NCBI RefSeq assembly: GCF_016598485.1
Contig: NZ_JAEMUW010000001.1
Coordinates: 62,001-126,000, forward strand
Direction: 5' to 3'
Length of the DNA stretch: 64,000 nucleotides
DNA from: Micromonospora coerulea
Lineage (GTDB): Bacteria; Actinomycetota; Actinomycetes; Mycobacteriales; Micromonosporaceae
Shown here: positions 29,801 to 41,010 of the stretch, one piece after another
How positions within the stretch are numbered: position 1 is the first letter of the stretch
Layout: each line of letters begins with the position of its first letter
Translations under genes and position numbers: made by a program
The notes under the pieces: model-generated
The model's input: the letters and a program-made list of their open reading frames with translations, nothing else
The model's database searches: none
Told to the model about the DNA's origin: nothing

Positions 29801-30780
29801 ACGGCCGTTCGCTGCCGACCGGCAAGGCGGTCGACATCGGTGAGGCGGTCGGCATCATCGCCGCCCAGTCCATCGGTGAGCCGGGTACCCAGCTGACGAT
29901 GCGTACCTTCCACACCGGTGGTGTCGCGGGTGAGGACATCACCCAGGGTCTGCCGCGTGTCCAGGAGATCTTCGAGGCCCGGGTGCCGAAGGGTAAGGCG
30001 CCCATCGCCGACACCCCCGGCCGGGTCCGGATCGAGGACGGCGAGCGGTCGCGGAAGATCATCGTGGTGCCGGACGACGGCACCGACGAGATCGTCTACG
30101 ACAAGATCTCCAAGCGGGTCAAGCTGCGGACCCACGACGGCGGTCACGTCGAGGTGGGCGAGAAGCTCACCGAGGGCACCATCGACCCGCACGAGCTGCT
30201 CCGCATCCTCGGCCCGCGCGCGGTCCAGGTCCACCTGACCCAGGAGGTCCAGGAGGTCTACCGCTCGCAGGGTGTGCTCATCCACGACAAGCACATCGAG
30301 ATCATCATCCGCCAGATGCTCAAGCGGGTGACGGTCATCGACTCCGGCTCGACCGAGTTCCTGCCGGGTGTGCTGGTCGACCGGGCGCTCTTCGAGTCGG
30401 AGAACCGCCGACTCGTCGGTGAGGGTGGCGAGCCCGCCGCCGGTCGCCCGGTGCTGATGGGTATCACCAAGGCCTCGCTGGCCACCGACTCCTGGCTCTC
30501 GGCGGCCTCCTTCCAGGAGACCACCCGGGTGCTGACCGACGCGGCGATCAACTCGCGCAGTGACTCGCTGGTCGGCCTCAAGGAGAACGTGATCATCGGT
30601 AAGCTCATCCCGGCCGGTACGGGCATCAGCAAGTACCGCAACGTCCGGGTCGAGCCGACCGAGGAGGCGAAGGCCAAGGTCTACTCGATGACCGGCTACC
30701 CGGAGACCGACTACGGTTTCGGGCCGGCCAGCGGCCAGGCGGTGCCGCTGGACGACTTCGACTTCGGGTCGTACCGCTAA
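26893..30780 (+). CDS. rpoC: DNA-directed RNA polymerase subunit beta'
   Basis: 1295-aa beta' subunit. GTG 26893 follows a weak GGGG site and gives [20 protein letters not shown]. The N-terminal zinc ribbon has C60, C62, C75 and C78. The catalytic magnesium loop NADFDGD is at 533-539. The second zinc site is in the [15 protein letters not shown] region. An insertion rich in Glu/Lys/Arg helices at about 150-215 is the usual actinobacterial coiled coil. Strong terminator 13 bp after the stop. Confidence 0.98.
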   Translation: MLDVNFFDELRIGLATADDIRQWSHGEVKKPETINYRTLKPEKDGLFCEKIFGPQRDWECYCGKYKRVRFKGIICERCGVEVTRSKVRRERMGHIELAAPVTHIWYFKGVPSRLGYLLDLAPKDLEKIIYFASYVVTSVDAESRHRDLSTIENEILAEKRQAENSRDSEIEKRAAKLEADLAELEAEGAKADVRRKVKEGGEREMRQIRDRAQREIDRLDEVLDTFRKLEPKQLVTDELLYRELRDRFGEYFTGGMGAEAIKALVQNMDLDAEADSLRETIRSGKGQRKIRALKRLKVVAAFQNTRNSPLGMVLDCVPVIPPDLRPMVQLDGGRFATSDLNDLYRRVINRNNRLKRLIDLGAPEIIVNNEKRMLQEAVDALFDNGRRGRPVTGPGNRPLKSLSDMLKGKQGRFRQNLLGKRVDYSGRSVIVVGPKLKLHQCGLPKQMALELFKPFVMKRLVDLNHAQNIKSAKRMVERQRPVVWDVLEEVIGEHPVLLNRAPTLHRLGIQAFEPQLVEGKAIQIHPLVCTAFNADFDGDQMAVHVPLSAEAQAEARILMLSSNNILKPADGKPVTMPTQDMVIGLYHLTHLTPGDKGEGRAFSSDAEARMAFDAGELHLQTPVKIRLRGVTDVDNGAGAEPWVAPEGWVEGEPLTVETTLGRVLFNETLPQGYRFVNYEIRKGQLSAIVNDLAERFPKVALAATLDGLKEAGFHWATWSGVTIGMEDVIAPPRKREILARYEAEADRIDKQYQRGLMTAEERRGELIEIWTKATNEVAKEMDTALPQENPLWKMINSGARGNLLQLRQIAAIRGLVANPKGEIIPRPIKASYREGLSVLEYFISTHGARKGLADTALRTADSGYLTRRLVDVSQDVIIREEDCGTDRAIPMQIGERLDGKLVVHTHAETSVHARTLADDIKGPDGTVVAERGQDINSIGVDKIVAAGVETVRVRSVLTCESKLGVCAACYGRSLPTGKAVDIGEAVGIIAAQSIGEPGTQLTMRTFHTGGVAGEDITQGLPRVQEIFEARVPKGKAPIADTPGRVRIEDGERSRKIIVVPDDGTDEIVYDKISKRVKLRTHDGGHVEVGEKLTEGTIDPHELLRILGPRAVQVHLTQEVQEVYRSQGVLIHDKHIEIIIRQMLKRVTVIDSGSTEFLPGVLVDRALFESENRRLVGEGGEPAAGRPVLMGITKASLATDSWLSAASFQETTRVLTDAAINSRSDSLVGLKENVIIGKLIPAGTGISKYRNVRVEPTEEAKAKVYSMTGYPETDYGFGPASGQAVPLDDFDFGSYR

Positions 30781-30793
30781 GCAGTAGGAAACG

Positions 30794-30825
30794 ACGAGGC
30801 CCCCGGCAGCCGCCGGGGGCCTCGT
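30794..30825 (+). terminator. Strong terminator after rpoC
   Basis: Perfect 14-bp stem ACGAGGCCCCCGGC / GCCGGGGGCCTCGT, loop AGCC, followed by CGCGTTTCGG. Confidence 0.9.
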
Positions 30826-30914
30826 CGCGTTTCGGTCGGTCCGCACCGGTTCCGGTGGCGGAGGCGGCCACCGCGACGGCGGCCGGGTCGGGCCTGCCGT
30901 CCCGGCCGGCGGGG

Positions 30915-30920
30915 CATGAT
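30915..30920 (+). promoter_or_regulatory. -10-like element before the gene at 30927
   Basis: CATGAT, 6 bases before ATG 30927; predicted leaderless start. Confidence 0.35.
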
Positions 30921-30926
30921 GGAGCC

Positions 30927-31295
30927 ATGACGATCCCACCCGGGCCGGCGCCCGTCGCCCAGCGCGGGCCGCGCCATCCGCTCGATCCTGAGCCGACCCG
31001 GTCGACGAAGGCCCGCGCGGTCTTCGCCCTGGGCCTGATCGGTGCGTTGACCGGGCTCTTCGTCGGCGGGGTGGTGCCGTCGACGATCGCCCTCCAGTTG
31101 GCCCGGCAGGCCCGCCGGGAGGCGTACGCCTCCGGTGGTTTCCTGACCGGTGGGGACCGGCTGCGGCGGGGGGAGCGGCTGGCCTGGACCGGTCTGGTGC
31201 TGGCCGCCGTGGCGGTGGTGGTGGCGGTGGTGATCGGCGTGGTCCGGCTCGCCGACGCCCCCTTCGGGCACGACTACCCCCCGAACGTCGACTGA
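30927..31295 (+). CDS. Small two-helix membrane protein
   Basis: 122-aa protein. A Pro/Arg-rich N-terminus of about 30 residues is followed by two membrane helices (FALGLIGALTGLFVGGVVPS and TGLVLAAVAVVVAVVIGVV) joined by a basic loop RQARREAYASGG and RRGERLAW. The layout resembles DUF4190-type actinobacterial membrane proteins. ATG 30927 is preferred because a -10-like CATGAT sits 6 bases upstream and no proper ribosome site exists. Function unknown; it precedes a similar gene. Confidence 0.65.
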   Translation: MTIPPGPAPVAQRGPRHPLDPEPTRSTKARAVFALGLIGALTGLFVGGVVPSTIALQLARQARREAYASGGFLTGGDRLRRGERLAWTGLVLAAVAVVVAVVIGVVRLADAPFGHDYPPNVD

Positions 31296-31398
31296 TCGCG
31301 GGGGAGCCGCCCGCGCCCGGGCCCGCTGGCAGGAGCGGCGACGGTAGCCTGGCCGGTGTCCGCCGTGCGGCGGCCACGCACGTCGACAGGAGGACCTC

Positions 31399-32109
31399 GT
31401 GACGGAACCGGCCCCGCCGCCGGGAGGCGACCCGACCCGGTCCGCCGCCGCGCCGGACCCCGCCGGACCGACACCGGGCACCCGCCCCGCCAGCCCCTGG
31501 GCGATGCCGGGGGCCCGGCCCGACGAGGGGCCGAGCGCGCCGCCGGAACCCGGCGGATGGGCGACGCCGGGGGCGTACCCGGGAAACGCGCCGGCACCCG
31601 GCGGCGGGTGGGCGACACCGGGGAGCCCGCCGGTGGGCGGTGGCTGGGCCCCGATGTCGCCGGCGGCGGGTCCCCGGCCGGGGCCGGTGCCGCCGCCCCC
31701 GCGCGAGCCGGCCCGCCCACCGAAGCGCGTCGACCCGGTCCCCGGCACGCCCTTCGGCGTGGTCCATCTGGACGTGCCGCCGGTGACCTCGGGTCTGGCC
31801 GTGGGCTCGCTGGTGACCGGCATCGCCGCGATCCTGGTCTCGTTCCTGGTGCTCTGCTTCGGGATCGCCGGTCCGGACTATGGCGGCGCCTGGGCCGCGG
31901 GGGCGTTCACGGTGCTCGGCGGGCTGGCCGGGACGGCGGCGATCGTCGGCGGACTGCTGGCCCGTCGGCAGATCCGGCGGCCGGCGCCGCCGCCCGCGGT
32001 TCGCTTCACCGGTCGGGGGCTCGCCGTCGCCGGCCTGAGCTGCGGCGCGGTGGGACTGTTGCTCAGCGTGCTGGGGCTCGGTGTGGCACTGCTCGTGCAA
32101 CTGACGTGA
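31399..32109 (+). CDS. Pro-rich DUF4190-like membrane protein
   Basis: 236-aa protein. GTG 31399 follows AGGAGGACCTC. The first 120 residues are low-complexity Pro/Gly/Ala with repeated GGWATPG-type units, then come two to three membrane helices (GLAVGSLVTGIAAILVSFLV and onward) with a basic ARRQIRR loop and a final hydrophobic end. This disordered Pro-rich N-terminus plus short membrane domain is typical of DUF4190 proteins. Likely related to the gene at 30927. Role unknown. Confidence 0.65.
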   Translation: MTEPAPPPGGDPTRSAAAPDPAGPTPGTRPASPWAMPGARPDEGPSAPPEPGGWATPGAYPGNAPAPGGGWATPGSPPVGGGWAPMSPAAGPRPGPVPPPPREPARPPKRVDPVPGTPFGVVHLDVPPVTSGLAVGSLVTGIAAILVSFLVLCFGIAGPDYGGAWAAGAFTVLGGLAGTAAIVGGLLARRQIRRPAPPPAVRFTGRGLAVAGLSCGAVGLLLSVLGLGVALLVQLT

Positions 32110-32312
32110 CCCGAGTCACCTTTTCGCCGGGTACGTCGACGACCTCGTCGGCCCGGTGCGCCCGCGGATTCGGACGCCCGGCGGAACCGGGCCCGCCGGG
32201 CCGCCTCGTGGGGAAGCCGGTACACTTGTTCCCGTAGGTGCCCATCGCGGGTGGGCAGGCACGAGGGGTCAGGCCGGCAGGCTGCGACGCAGTTCTCCCG
32301 GACCGCTCCGTT
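32110..32312. other. Intergenic region before the rpsL promoter
   Basis: No supported ORF. A TACACT hexamer at 32221-32226 could be a second -10 for rpsL but lacks a clear -35. Confidence 0.35.
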
Positions 32313-32341
32313 TTGACCTGCGCGGCTGTGGTAGGTACTCT
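32313..32341 (+). promoter_or_regulatory. Promoter of rpsL-rpsG
   Basis: TTGACC (32313-32318) and TACTCT (32336-32341) with a 17-bp spacer, one of the best promoters in the window. It leaves a 5' leader of about 300 nt before rpsL, with no ORF in it that I would call. Confidence 0.75.
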
Positions 32342-32646
32342 TTCCTCTTGTGCCCGGGCCAGCCCGGGCAATGTGTGCGTGCGCTGGAACCGGTCCGCCG
32401 GTGATCGCGCGGAGCACGATCAAAGCCAAAGAACCGGCGCTCGGTGATCCGCGTGCCGGGGACACACACCCGGTACGACGCGTGAGCGGCGGCATCGGGA
32501 CCGTGATCCGGGCGACACGCCCGACCGCGGGTGCTGGGACCGCCGTCAGGTGGCCCTGGTTGGAATGTAGGAGAGCCGTCCATCAGGCCGGCTACGAGCA
32601 GACGGCGCGGTCGCTTCGCAGCGGCCGAAGGGAGCGGAGAAACCCG

Positions 32647-33021
32647 GTGCCCACCATTCAGCAGCTGGTCCGAAAGGGCCGCCAGGCCAAGACGACCAAG
32701 ACCAAGACCCCGGCGCTGAAGGGATCCCCTCAGCGGCGCGGTGTGTGCACCCGCGTGTACACCACCACCCCGAAGAAGCCGAACTCGGCGCTCCGCAAGG
32801 TCGCTCGTGTCAAGCTCAGCAGCCAGATCGAGGTGACCGCCTACATCCCGGGCGTGGGTCACAACCTGCAGGAGCACTCGATCGTGCTCGTCCGCGGCGG
32901 CCGGGTGAAGGACCTCCCCGGCGTGCGGTACAAGATCGTCCGCGGTTCGCTGGACACCCAGGGTGTCCGCAACCGCAAGCAGGCGCGCAGCCGTTACGGC
33001 GCGAAGAAGGAGAAGAGCTGA
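32647..33021 (+). CDS. rpsL: 30S ribosomal protein S12
   Basis: 124-aa S12 of the decoding centre. GTG 32647 gives [13 protein letters not shown] and follows GGAGCGGAGAAACCCG. Lys43 (in [12 protein letters not shown]) and Lys88 (GGRVKDLPG), the usual streptomycin-resistance positions, are wild-type Lys. First gene of rpsL-rpsG, 1 bp before rpsG. Confidence 0.98.
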   Translation: MPTIQQLVRKGRQAKTTKTKTPALKGSPQRRGVCTRVYTTTPKKPNSALRKVARVKLSSQIEVTAYIPGVGHNLQEHSIVLVRGGRVKDLPGVRYKIVRGSLDTQGVRNRKQARSRYGAKKEKS

Positions 33022-33022
33022 C

Positions 33023-33493
33023 ATGCCGCGTAAGGGACCCGCTCCGCGGAAGCCGCTGGTCGCTGACCCGGTGTACAACTCGCCCCTGGTCACCCAGCTG
33101 GTGAACAAGATCCTGATGCGCGGTAAGCGTCAGCTCGCCGAGCGCATCGTGTACGCCGCCCTGGAGGGCTGCCGCGAGAAGAGCGGCACCGACCCGGTCG
33201 TCACCCTGAAGCGGGCGATGGACAACGTCAAGCCGACCCTCGAGGTGCGCAGCCGCCGTGTCGGTGGCGCCACCTACCAGGTGCCGGTCGAGGTGCGTCC
33301 CGCCCGGGCGACCACCCTCGGGCTGCGCTGGCTGGTGACGTACTCCAAGGCCCGTCGCGAGAAGACCATGATCGAGCGGCTGATGAACGAGCTGCTGGAC
33401 GCGAGCAACGGCCTCGGCGCCGCCGTCAAGCGGCGCGAGGACACGCACAAGATGGCCGAGTCCAACAAGGCCTTCGCGCACTACCGCTGGTAA
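33023..33493 (+). CDS. rpsG: 30S ribosomal protein S7
   Basis: 156-aa S7, which nucleates the 30S head. Starts [20 protein letters not shown] and ends ..[10 protein letters not shown], the normal actinobacterial length. The ATG lies one base after the rpsL stop. A 10-bp hairpin follows before fusA. Confidence 0.98.
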   Translation: MPRKGPAPRKPLVADPVYNSPLVTQLVNKILMRGKRQLAERIVYAALEGCREKSGTDPVVTLKRAMDNVKPTLEVRSRRVGGATYQVPVEVRPARATTLGLRWLVTYSKARREKTMIERLMNELLDASNGLGAAVKRREDTHKMAESNKAFAHYRW

Positions 33494-33499
33494 CACCTC

Positions 33500-33528
33500 G
33501 GTTCCGGCGTCCACGAGGCGCCGGAACC
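33500..33528 (+). terminator. Hairpin between rpsG and fusA
   Basis: GGTTCCGGCG / CGCCGGAACC (10 bp), 9-nt loop, 40 bases before fusA. It may attenuate rather than end transcription. Confidence 0.55.
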
Positions 33529-33567
33529 CCACCAGTTGTGTCTAGACGACGATAAGTAGGGATTGAA

Positions 33568-35664
33568 GTGGCCGCCGCAGACGCGCTCGCCAACGTACGC
33601 AACATCGGCATCATGGCGCACATCGATGCCGGTAAGACCACGACCACCGAGCGGATCCTGTTCTACACCGGTATCACGTACAAGATCGGTGAGGTCCACG
33701 AGGGCGCTGCCGTCATGGACTGGATGGAGCAGGAGCAGGAGCGTGGTATCACCATCACCTCCGCTGCTACCAAGTGTGAGTGGAAGGGCCACACGATCCA
33801 GATCATCGACACGCCCGGTCACGTCGACTTCACGGTCGAGGTCGAGCGGTCGCTGCGGGTGCTGGACGGTGCGGTCGCGGTCTACGACGGTGTCGCCGGC
33901 GTGGAGCCGCAGACGGAGAACGTCTGGCGTCAGGCCGACAAGTACCACGTCCCGCGGATGTGCTTCGTCAACAAGCTCGACCGGACCGGTGCCGACTTCT
34001 TCCGCTGCGTGCAGATGATGATCGACCGGCTCAACGCCACCCCGCTGGTGCTCCAGATCCCGATCGGGCTCGAGGGCGACCACATCGGCGTCGTCGACCT
34101 GATCGGCATGCGCGCCCTCACCTGGCGCGGGGAGACCCAGAAGGGTGAGGACTACGCCATCGAGGAGATCCCGGCCGAGCTGGCCGACTCCGCGGCGGAG
34201 TGGCGCGAGAAGCTGATGGAGACCCTGGCCGACGTCGACGACTCGGTGATGGAGAAGTACCTGGAGGGCGACGAGATCTCCGACGCGGAGATCAAGGCCG
34301 CCATCCGGCGCGCCACCATCGCCAGCAAGGCCAACCCGGTCCTCTGCGGCTCGGCGTTCAAGAACAAGGGCGTCCAGCCCATGCTCGACGCCGTGGTCGA
34401 CTTCCTGCCGTCGCCGCTGGACGTCCCGGCCATCGAGGGCACCGCCACCGATGGCGAGACCCCGCTGCAGCGGAAGCCGGCGAAGTCGGAGCCGTTCTCG
34501 GGCCTGGCCTTCAAGATCCAGACCGACAAGCACCTTGGCAAGCTCACCTACGTCCGGGTCTACTCCGGCATGGTCGAGACCGGTACCCAGGTGGTCAACT
34601 CCACCAAGGACCGCAAGGAGCGGATCGGCAAGATCTACCAGATGCACGCCAACAAGCGGGAAGAGCGCGGCTCGGCCCAGGCTGGCGACATCATCGCGGT
34701 GCAGGGTCTCAAGCAGACCACCACCGGTGACACCCTGTGCGACCCGGCGAACCCGGTCATCCTGGAGTCGATGACCTTCCCGGAGCCGGTCATCGAGGTC
34801 GCCATCGAGCCGAAGACCAAGGCCGACCAGGAGAAGCTCAGCACCGCCATCCAGCGGCTGGCCGAGGAGGACCCGACCTTCCGCGTCAAGCTGGACGAGG
34901 AGACCGGTCAGACGGTCATCTCCGGCATGGGCGAGCTGCACCTGGACATCCTGGTCGACCGGATGCGCCGCGAGTTCAACGTCGAGGCGAACATCGGTAA
35001 GCCGCAGGTGGCGTACCGCGAGACGATCCGCCGCAAGGTGGAGAAGATCGAGTACACCCACAAGAAGCAGACCGGTGGTTCCGGCCAGTACGCCCGGGTG
35101 ATCGTGAGCATCGAGCCGCTGCCGCTGGACAACGACTCGCCGACCTACGAGTTCGCCAACGCCGTCACCGGTGGCCGCATCCCCCGGGAATTCATCCCGT
35201 CGGTGGACGCGGGCGCCCAGGACGCCATGCAGTACGGCATTCTCGCCGGCTTCCCGCTGGTGGGTGTCAAGCTGACGCTGCTGGACGGCCAGTACCACGA
35301 GGTCGACTCGTCGGAAATGGCATTCAAGATCGCCGGCTCGATGGTGATGAAGGAGGCGGCCCGCAAGGCCGACCCCGCTCTCCTCGAGCCGATGATGGCC
35401 GTTGAGGTCACCACTCCTGAGGAGAACATGGGTGACGTCATCGGCGACCTCAACTCCCGCCGCGGGATCATCCAGGCGATGGAGGAGCGCAGTGGCGCCC
35501 GCATCGTGAAGGCTCTGGTGCCGTTGTCGGAGATGTTCGGCTACGTCGGCGACCTGCGGTCGAAGACCCAGGGCCGGGCTAGCTACAGCATGCAGTTCGA
35601 CTCCTACGCAGAGGTTCCGCAGAGCGTCGCGAAGGAGATCATCGCCAAGGCGACGGGTGAGTGA
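33568..35664 (+). CDS. fusA: Elongation factor G
   Basis: 698-aa translocase GTPase. GTG 33568 follows AAGTAGGGATTGAA. G1 [13 protein letters not shown] (from about residue 17), switch [10 protein letters not shown] and the NKLD base-recognition motif are present, then domains II-V with GGSGQYARV (domain IV). Fusidic-acid target; no unusual residues noticed. Followed by tuf after 220 bp. Confidence 0.98.
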   Translation: MAAADALANVRNIGIMAHIDAGKTTTTERILFYTGITYKIGEVHEGAAVMDWMEQEQERGITITSAATKCEWKGHTIQIIDTPGHVDFTVEVERSLRVLDGAVAVYDGVAGVEPQTENVWRQADKYHVPRMCFVNKLDRTGADFFRCVQMMIDRLNATPLVLQIPIGLEGDHIGVVDLIGMRALTWRGETQKGEDYAIEEIPAELADSAAEWREKLMETLADVDDSVMEKYLEGDEISDAEIKAAIRRATIASKANPVLCGSAFKNKGVQPMLDAVVDFLPSPLDVPAIEGTATDGETPLQRKPAKSEPFSGLAFKIQTDKHLGKLTYVRVYSGMVETGTQVVNSTKDRKERIGKIYQMHANKREERGSAQAGDIIAVQGLKQTTTGDTLCDPANPVILESMTFPEPVIEVAIEPKTKADQEKLSTAIQRLAEEDPTFRVKLDEETGQTVISGMGELHLDILVDRMRREFNVEANIGKPQVAYRETIRRKVEKIEYTHKKQTGGSGQYARVIVSIEPLPLDNDSPTYEFANAVTGGRIPREFIPSVDAGAQDAMQYGILAGFPLVGVKLTLLDGQYHEVDSSEMAFKIAGSMVMKEAARKADPALLEPMMAVEVTTPEENMGDVIGDLNSRRGIIQAMEERSGARIVKALVPLSEMFGYVGDLRSKTQGRASYSMQFDSYAEVPQSVAKEIIAKATGE

Positions 35665-35884
35665 AACTCACCTGAGTTGATCCGATGATTTGAGGCTGGT
35701 CGCGGGAGGGTGCTCCCCGCCCGCGGCCACCTCGGTCGGGATGCGTGAGACCGGGCCTGTAGGCTTCATCGCCGCAGAACCCACCAAGCTCTCCGGCCGT
35801 CAGGCCGGAAAGGCTGTCGACAGAGTCCTAAGCGCCGACCGGCGCGCCGGGCGTACGAACCAAGAAGTCCACAGGAGGACACCA

Positions 35885-37078
35885 GTGGCGAAGGCGAAGT
35901 TCGAGCGGACTAAGCCGCACGTCAACATCGGCACCATTGGTCACATCGACCACGGTAAGACGACGCTGACGGCGGCCATCACCAAGGTCCTGCACGACAG
36001 GTACCCGGATGTCAACCCCTACACGCCTTTCGACGAGATCGACAAGGCGCCGGAGGAGAAGGCCCGCGGCATCACGATCTCCATCGCGCACGTCGAGTAC
36101 CAGACCGAGGCGCGGCACTACGCGCACGTAGACTGCCCCGGTCACGCCGACTACATCAAGAACATGATCACCGGTGCCGCGCAGATGGACGGCGCGATCC
36201 TGGTGGTCGCGGCGACCGACGGCCCGATGCCGCAGACCCGCGAGCACGTGCTGCTGGCCCGCCAGGTCGGTGTGCCCTACATCGTCGTGGCGCTGAACAA
36301 GAGCGACATGGTCGACGACGAGGAGCTCCTGGAGCTCGTCGAGCTCGAGGTCCGCGAGCTGCTGTCGGCGCAGGAGTACCCGGGTGACGACCTGCCGGTC
36401 GTCCGGGTTTCGGCGCTGAAGGCCCTCGAGGGTGACCCCGAGTGGACCGAGAAGCTCATGGACCTGATGAACGCCGTCGACACCGCGATCCCGCAGCCGG
36501 AGCGCGAGACCGAGAAGCCGTTCCTCATGCCGATCGAGGACGTCTTCACGATCACCGGTCGTGGCACCGTCGTGACCGGCCGCGCCGAGCGTGGCATCCT
36601 CAAGCCGAACGAGGAGGTGGAGATCGTCGGCATCCGCGAGAAGTCGCAGAAGACGGTCTGCACCGGCATCGAGATGTTCCGCAAGCTGCTCGACGAGGCC
36701 CGCGCGGGTGAGAACGTCGGTCTGCTGCTGCGTGGCATCAAGCGCGAGGACGTCGAGCGCGGCATGGTCGTCGTCAAGCCGGGCACCAGCACCCCGCACA
36801 CCGAGTTCGAGGCGACGGTCTACATCCTCTCCAAGGAGGAGGGCGGCCGGCACACCCCGTTCTTCCAGAACTACCGTCCGCAGTTCTACTTCCGGACCAC
36901 GGACGTTACCGGCGTCGTCACGCTGCCCGAGGGCACCGAGATGGTCATGCCGGGCGACAACACCACGATGACCGTGAAGCTGATCCAGCCCATCGCGATG
37001 GAGGAAAACCTCAAGTTCGCGATCCGGGAGGGTGGCCGTACGGTCGGCGCGGGTCGCGTCACCAACATCATCAAGTGA
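35885..37078 (+). CDS. tuf: Elongation factor Tu
   Basis: 397-aa EF-Tu. GTG 35885 follows AGGAGGACACCA; the open frame extends upstream but [20 protein letters not shown] is the true beginning. GHIDHGKTT (P-loop), DCPGHADY and NKSDM (usually NKCDM) are present, and the C-terminus [20 protein letters not shown] is complete. Elfamycin-binding region not obviously altered. Last gene before the S10 cluster. Confidence 0.98.
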   Translation: MAKAKFERTKPHVNIGTIGHIDHGKTTLTAAITKVLHDRYPDVNPYTPFDEIDKAPEEKARGITISIAHVEYQTEARHYAHVDCPGHADYIKNMITGAAQMDGAILVVAATDGPMPQTREHVLLARQVGVPYIVVALNKSDMVDDEELLELVELEVRELLSAQEYPGDDLPVVRVSALKALEGDPEWTEKLMDLMNAVDTAIPQPERETEKPFLMPIEDVFTITGRGTVVTGRAERGILKPNEEVEIVGIREKSQKTVCTGIEMFRKLLDEARAGENVGLLLRGIKREDVERGMVVVKPGTSTPHTEFEATVYILSKEEGGRHTPFFQNYRPQFYFRTTDVTGVVTLPEGTEMVMPGDNTTMTVKLIQPIAMEENLKFAIREGGRTVGAGRVTNIIK

Positions 37079-37433
37079 GCTGGGTAACCCCGATTAGCGT
37101 CGCCGTCGGTCGTACGGCATACTAGTCAGGTTGCGTAACGACGGTTGGTCACCTGCGTCCGGTGAATGCTGGACCTCCGGGAGACGAACAGTCGCGCGTT
37201 GGGTGGTTGATCGCCACTAGGCGGTCAACCACCCTCGCACGGCGTCCAGGTCGCGGAAACGCGATCGGCGCCTTGACCCACCGCGTGGTCAGAGAATCGC
37301 TCCGGAGTCCCGGGGCGGAGCCTGGTCCGAGGGCGCGACACGCCCGACCGCGGGGGTCGGCGGAAGTGGGCCTGTGCCAGCCGGTACAGGCGCCCGCAAC
37401 ACAGCGGCATCGAGAGAAGGAACAGAAGCCACC
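37079..37433. other. tuf-rpsJ intergenic region
   Basis: 355 bp with no ORF that I support. It contains the 15-bp hairpin at 37201 and a possible -10 CATACT (37118-37123) with no good -35, and TTGACC at 37273-37278 without a clear -10. The S10-operon promoter is probably here. Confidence 0.4.
37201..37234 (+). terminator. Strong hairpin between tuf and rpsJ
   Basis: GGGTGGTTGATCGCC / GGCGGTCAACCACCC, 15-bp stem with one G-U pair and an ACTA loop. It is 123 bases after tuf and 200 bases before rpsJ, so it either ends the tuf message or acts in the S10 leader. Confidence 0.65.
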
Positions 37434-37742
37434 ATGGCGGGACAGAAGATCCGCATCCGGCTCAAGGCCTATGACCACGAGGTCGTCGACTCCTCGGCTC
37501 GGAAGATCGTCGAGACGGTGACGCGTACCGGGGCGCAGGTCGCTGGCCCGGTGCCGCTGCCCACGGAGATCAACCGTTTCTGCGTCATCCGCTCGCCGCA
37601 CAAGTACAAGGACTCGCGCGAGCACTTCGAGATGCGCACGCACAAGCGTCTGATCGACATCATCGACCCGACCCCGAAGACGGTCGACTCGCTCATGCGC
37701 CTCGACCTGCCGGCTGGCGTCGACATCGAGATCAAGCTGTAG
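37434..37742 (+). CDS. rpsJ: 30S ribosomal protein S10
   Basis: 102-aa S10, also NusE, the NusG-linked antitermination partner. ATG 37434 follows [36 protein letters not shown] and the end ..[11 protein letters not shown] are canonical. First gene of the S10 cluster (rpsJ-rplC-rplD-rplW-rplB-rpsS-rplV-rpsC-rplP-rpmC-rpsQ). Confidence 0.98.
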
Positions 37743-37753
37743 GGACCGGACAA

Positions 37754-38419
37754 ATGGACAGGCAAGTCAAGGGGATCCTGGGCGCAAAGCTCGGCATGAC
37801 CCAGGTCTGGGACAACAACAAGATTGTCCCCGTGACCGTGGTTCAGGCCGGCCCCTGCGTCATCAGCCAGGTTCGTAGCGCCGAGAAGGACGGTTACTCC
37901 GCGGTCCAGCTGGCGTACGGCACGATCGACCCGCGCAAGGTGAAGAAGCCGATCAGCGGGCACTACGCGAAGGCGGACGTCGCGCCGCGCCGGCACATCG
38001 TCGAGCTGCGCACCAGCGACGCCGCGGACTACTCGCTCGGCCAGGAGATCACGGTCGAGGAGTTCCCGGCCGGTATGCCGATCGACGTCACCGGCAAGAC
38101 CAAGGGCAAGGGCTTCGCCGGTGTGATGAAGCGGCACGGCTTCCACGGCCTGGGCGCCGGCCACGGTGTCGAGCGCAAGCACCGGTCGCCGGGCTCCATC
38201 GGCGGCGCCTCCACGCCGGGTCGCGTCTTCAAGGGCGTCCGGATGGCCGGCCGCATGGGTGGCGTGCGCTACACCGTGCAGAACCTGACCGTTCAGGCGG
38301 TCGACACCGAGAACAACCTCCTGCTCGTCCGTGGTGCCATCCCTGGCCCCAAGGGCGCGCTGGTCCTGGTCCGTACCGCGGCCAAGACCAAGGTGAAGAA
38401 GGGCGGTGCGGCCAAGTGA
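37754..38419 (+). CDS. rplC: 50S ribosomal protein L3
   Basis: 221-aa L3 near the peptidyl transferase centre. Starts [37 protein letters not shown] is the conserved loop that reaches the A site. 11 bp after rpsJ; its stop overlaps the rplD GTG. Confidence 0.98.
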   Translation: MDRQVKGILGAKLGMTQVWDNNKIVPVTVVQAGPCVISQVRSAEKDGYSAVQLAYGTIDPRKVKKPISGHYAKADVAPRRHIVELRTSDAADYSLGQEITVEEFPAGMPIDVTGKTKGKGFAGVMKRHGFHGLGAGHGVERKHRSPGSIGGASTPGRVFKGVRMAGRMGGVRYTVQNLTVQAVDTENNLLLVRGAIPGPKGALVLVRTAAKTKVKKGGAAK

Positions 38420-39066
38420 CCACCGTTGACGTCCGCAACGTCGAGGGCGCCAAGAGCGGCTCCGTCGAGCTGCCGGCCGACATCTTCGACGTGCAGGCCA
38501 ACCTCGCGCTGATGCACCAGGTCGTGGTGGCCCAGCTCGCGGCGGCCCGCCAGGGCACGCACAAGGCCAAGAGCCGCGGCGAGGTCTCCGGCGGCGGCCG
38601 GAAGCCGTACAAGCAGAAGGGCACCGGTCGTGCCCGCCAGGGCTCGACCCGCGCGCCGCAGTTCGCCGGCGGTGGCGTGGTCCACGGCCCGGTGCCGCGC
38701 GACTACAGCCAGCGGACCCCGAAGAAGATGAAGGCTGCCGCCCTGCGTGGCGCCCTCTCCGACCGGGCCCGCGCCGGCCAGGTGCACGTCGTCGAGGCGT
38801 TCGTCTCGGGCGAGAAGCCGTCGACCAAGGCCGCGCTGGCCACGCTGGCGAAGCTGACCGAGGCCCGTCGGGTGCTGGTCGTGCTGAGCAGCACCGACGA
38901 GCTGAACTGGGTGTCGCTGCGCAACGAGCCGCGGGTGCACCTGATCGAGGCCGGCCAGCTCAACACGTACGACGTGCTGGTGGCCGACGACGTGGTCTTC
39001 ACCAAGGACGCCCTGGACGAGTTCCTGGGTGTTCCCGCCGAGACCACCGAGGAGGGTGGCAAGTGA
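38416..39066 (+). CDS. rplD: 50S ribosomal protein L4
   Basis: 216-aa L4. GTG 38416 overlaps the rplC stop. The loop [20 protein letters not shown] lines the exit tunnel and is a macrolide-resistance site; it appears wild type. In E. coli L4 regulates the S10 operon. The stop overlaps rplW (GTGA). Confidence 0.98.
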   Translation: MTTVDVRNVEGAKSGSVELPADIFDVQANLALMHQVVVAQLAAARQGTHKAKSRGEVSGGGRKPYKQKGTGRARQGSTRAPQFAGGGVVHGPVPRDYSQRTPKKMKAAALRGALSDRARAGQVHVVEAFVSGEKPSTKAALATLAKLTEARRVLVVLSSTDELNWVSLRNEPRVHLIEAGQLNTYDVLVADDVVFTKDALDEFLGVPAETTEEGGK

Positions 39067-39365
39067 GCACGATCGCCGATCCGCGCGACATCATCGTCGC
39101 GCCGGTCGTCTCGGAGAAGAGCTACAGCGAGCTGAACCGGAACTGGTACACCTTCCTGGTGCACCCGGACGCGAACAAGACCGAGATCAAGATCGCTATC
39201 CAGCAGATCTTCAACGTCCGCGTCCTGACGGTCAACACGCTCAACCGCGAGGGCAAGCGCAAGCGCACCAAGACCGGGTTCGGTCAGCGCAAGTCGACCA
39301 AGCGGGCGATCGTGAAGCTGGCTGACGGTGACCGTATCGAGGCCTTCGGCGGCCCGGTCAGCTGA
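39063..39365 (+). CDS. rplW: 50S ribosomal protein L23
   Basis: 100-aa L23 at the tunnel exit, where SRP and trigger factor dock. GTG 39063 overlaps rplD; contains [20 protein letters not shown] and [15 protein letters not shown]. Normal length. Confidence 0.97.
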   Translation: MSTIADPRDIIVAPVVSEKSYSELNRNWYTFLVHPDANKTEIKIAIQQIFNVRVLTVNTLNREGKRKRTKTGFGQRKSTKRAIVKLADGDRIEAFGGPVS

Positions 39366-39377
39366 GGGGTGTAGACA

Positions 39378-40217
39378 ATGGCTATCCGTAAGTACAAGCC
39401 GACGACGCCGGGCCGGCGTGGCTCGAGCGTCGCCGACTTCGCCGAGATCACCCGGTCGACGCCCGAGAAGTCGCTGCTGGCTCCGCTGCCGAAGAAGGGC
39501 GGACGCAACGCCCACGGCCGGATCACCACGCGACACCACGGTGGCGGTCACAAGCGCCAGTACCGTCTGATCGACTTCAAGCGGGTCGACAAGGACGGCG
39601 TGCCGGCGAAGGTCGCCCACATCGAGTACGACCCGAACCGCACCGCGCGCATCGCGCTGCTGCACTACGCCGACGGCGAGAAGCGCTACATCCTCGCGCC
39701 GAAGGACATGAAGCAGGGCGACGCCGTCGAGTCCGGTCCGGGCGCCGACATCAAGCCGGGCAACAACCTGCCGCTGCGCAACATCCCGGTCGGTACCACC
39801 ATCCACAACGTGGAGCTGCGTCCGGGCGGCGGTGCCAAGCTGGCCCGCTCGGCCGGCGTCGGCATCCAGCTGCTCGGCCGTGAGGGCCCGTACGCGACCC
39901 TGCGCATGCCGTCCGGTGAGATCCGGCGGGTCGACGTGCGCTGCCGCGCCAGCATCGGCGAGATCGGCAACGCCGACCAGTCGAACATCAACTGGGGCAA
40001 GGCGGGCCGGATGCGGTGGAAGGGCAGGCGCCCGACCGTCCGTGGTGTCGCGATGAACCCGGTCGACCACCCGCACGGTGGTGGTGAGGGTAAGACCTCC
40101 GGCGGTCGCCACCCGGTCAACCCGCAGGGTAAGCCCGAGGGCCGCACCCGTCGTAAGGGCCAGCCGAGTGACCGGCTGATCGTCCGCCGCCGCTACGCCA
40201 CGCGTAAGCGCGGCTGA
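39378..40217 (+). CDS. rplB: 50S ribosomal protein L2
   Basis: 279-aa L2, required for subunit joining and peptidyl transfer. Starts [20 protein letters not shown]; the conserved [17 protein letters not shown] loop with the functional His is present, and the basic C-terminus is complete. Confidence 0.98.
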   Translation: MAIRKYKPTTPGRRGSSVADFAEITRSTPEKSLLAPLPKKGGRNAHGRITTRHHGGGHKRQYRLIDFKRVDKDGVPAKVAHIEYDPNRTARIALLHYADGEKRYILAPKDMKQGDAVESGPGADIKPGNNLPLRNIPVGTTIHNVELRPGGGAKLARSAGVGIQLLGREGPYATLRMPSGEIRRVDVRCRASIGEIGNADQSNINWGKAGRMRWKGRRPTVRGVAMNPVDHPHGGGEGKTSGGRHPVNPQGKPEGRTRRKGQPSDRLIVRRRYATRKRG

Positions 40218-40229
40218 GGGAGATAAGAC

Positions 40230-40511
40230 ATGCCTCGCAGCGTGAAGAAGGGCCCGTTCGTAGACGACCACCTGCTCAAGAAGGTGGAGACGCAGAACGA
40301 CAAGGGCTCGAAGAACGTCATCAAGACCTGGTCGCGGCGCTCGACGATCATCCCGGAGATGCTGGGTCACACGATCGCCGTGCACGACGGACGCAAGCAC
40401 GTCCCGGTGTTCGTGACCGAGGCGATGGTCGGGCACAAGCTCGGCGAGTTCGCGCTGACCCGCACGTTCAAGGGTCACGAGAAGGACGACCGGAAGAGCC
40501 GTCGGCGCTGA
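40230..40511 (+). CDS. rpsS: 30S ribosomal protein S19
   Basis: 93-aa S19 of the 30S head. [20 protein letters not shown] and [14 protein letters not shown] are canonical. ATG 40230 follows GAGGGAGATAAGAC. Confidence 0.98.
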   Translation: MPRSVKKGPFVDDHLLKKVETQNDKGSKNVIKTWSRRSTIIPEMLGHTIAVHDGRKHVPVFVTEAMVGHKLGEFALTRTFKGHEKDDRKSRRR

Positions 40512-40551
40512 CGCCGCGGGCATACGGATAGAGGAACAAGGGGTTACAGCG

Positions 40552-41010
40552 ATGCCAGGAAAGGGCGACGCTCCGGTGCTTCCGGGCGCGCGGGCGGTTG
40601 CGCGGCACGTGCGCATCTCGCCGATGAAGGCGCGCCGGGTGGTCAACCTCGTCCGCGGCCTGCCCGCGAAGGAGGCGCTCACGGTGCTGCAGTTCGCGCC
40701 GCAGGCTGCGAGCGAGCAGGTGTACAAGGTGCTCGCGAGCGCGATCGCCAACGCGGAGAACAACGAGCGGCTGGACCCCGATGCGCTGCTCGTCAGCGAG
40801 GCGTTCGTCGACGAGGGCCCGACCATGAAGCGGTTCCGGCCGCGGGCGCAGGGCCGGGCGTACCGGATCCGCAAGCGCACGTGCCACATCACCGTGGCGG
40901 TCGAGGCGGTCGCACCGGCCGCGCCGAAGAAGTCCGCGGCGAAGAAGGCCGCCCCGGCGCAGCAGGCCGAGGCCGCTGAGCCGGAGAGCAAGACGGAGGG
41001 TGCCGAGTAA
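40552..41010 (+). CDS. rplV: 50S ribosomal protein L22
   Basis: 152-aa L22. The globular part and tunnel loop (residues about 1-118, ending ..[11 protein letters not shown]) are standard. A 35-residue Ala/Lys/Glu-rich tail ([20 protein letters not shown]..) is an addition typical of some actinobacteria. The stop TAA shares its last base with the rpsC ATG. Confidence 0.97.
   Translation: MPGKGDAPVLPGARAVARHVRISPMKARRVVNLVRGLPAKEALTVLQFAPQAASEQVYKVLASAIANAENNERLDPDALLVSEAFVDEGPTMKRFRPRAQGRAYRIRKRTCHITVAVEAVAPAAPKKSAAKKAAPAQQAEAAEPESKTEGAE

Noticed and set aside
26857..32100. A 1747-codon open frame on the minus strand opposite rpoC
   Set aside because: It mirrors the codon structure of rpoC, a common artefact in very GC-rich genomes, and its product is low-complexity with no domain.
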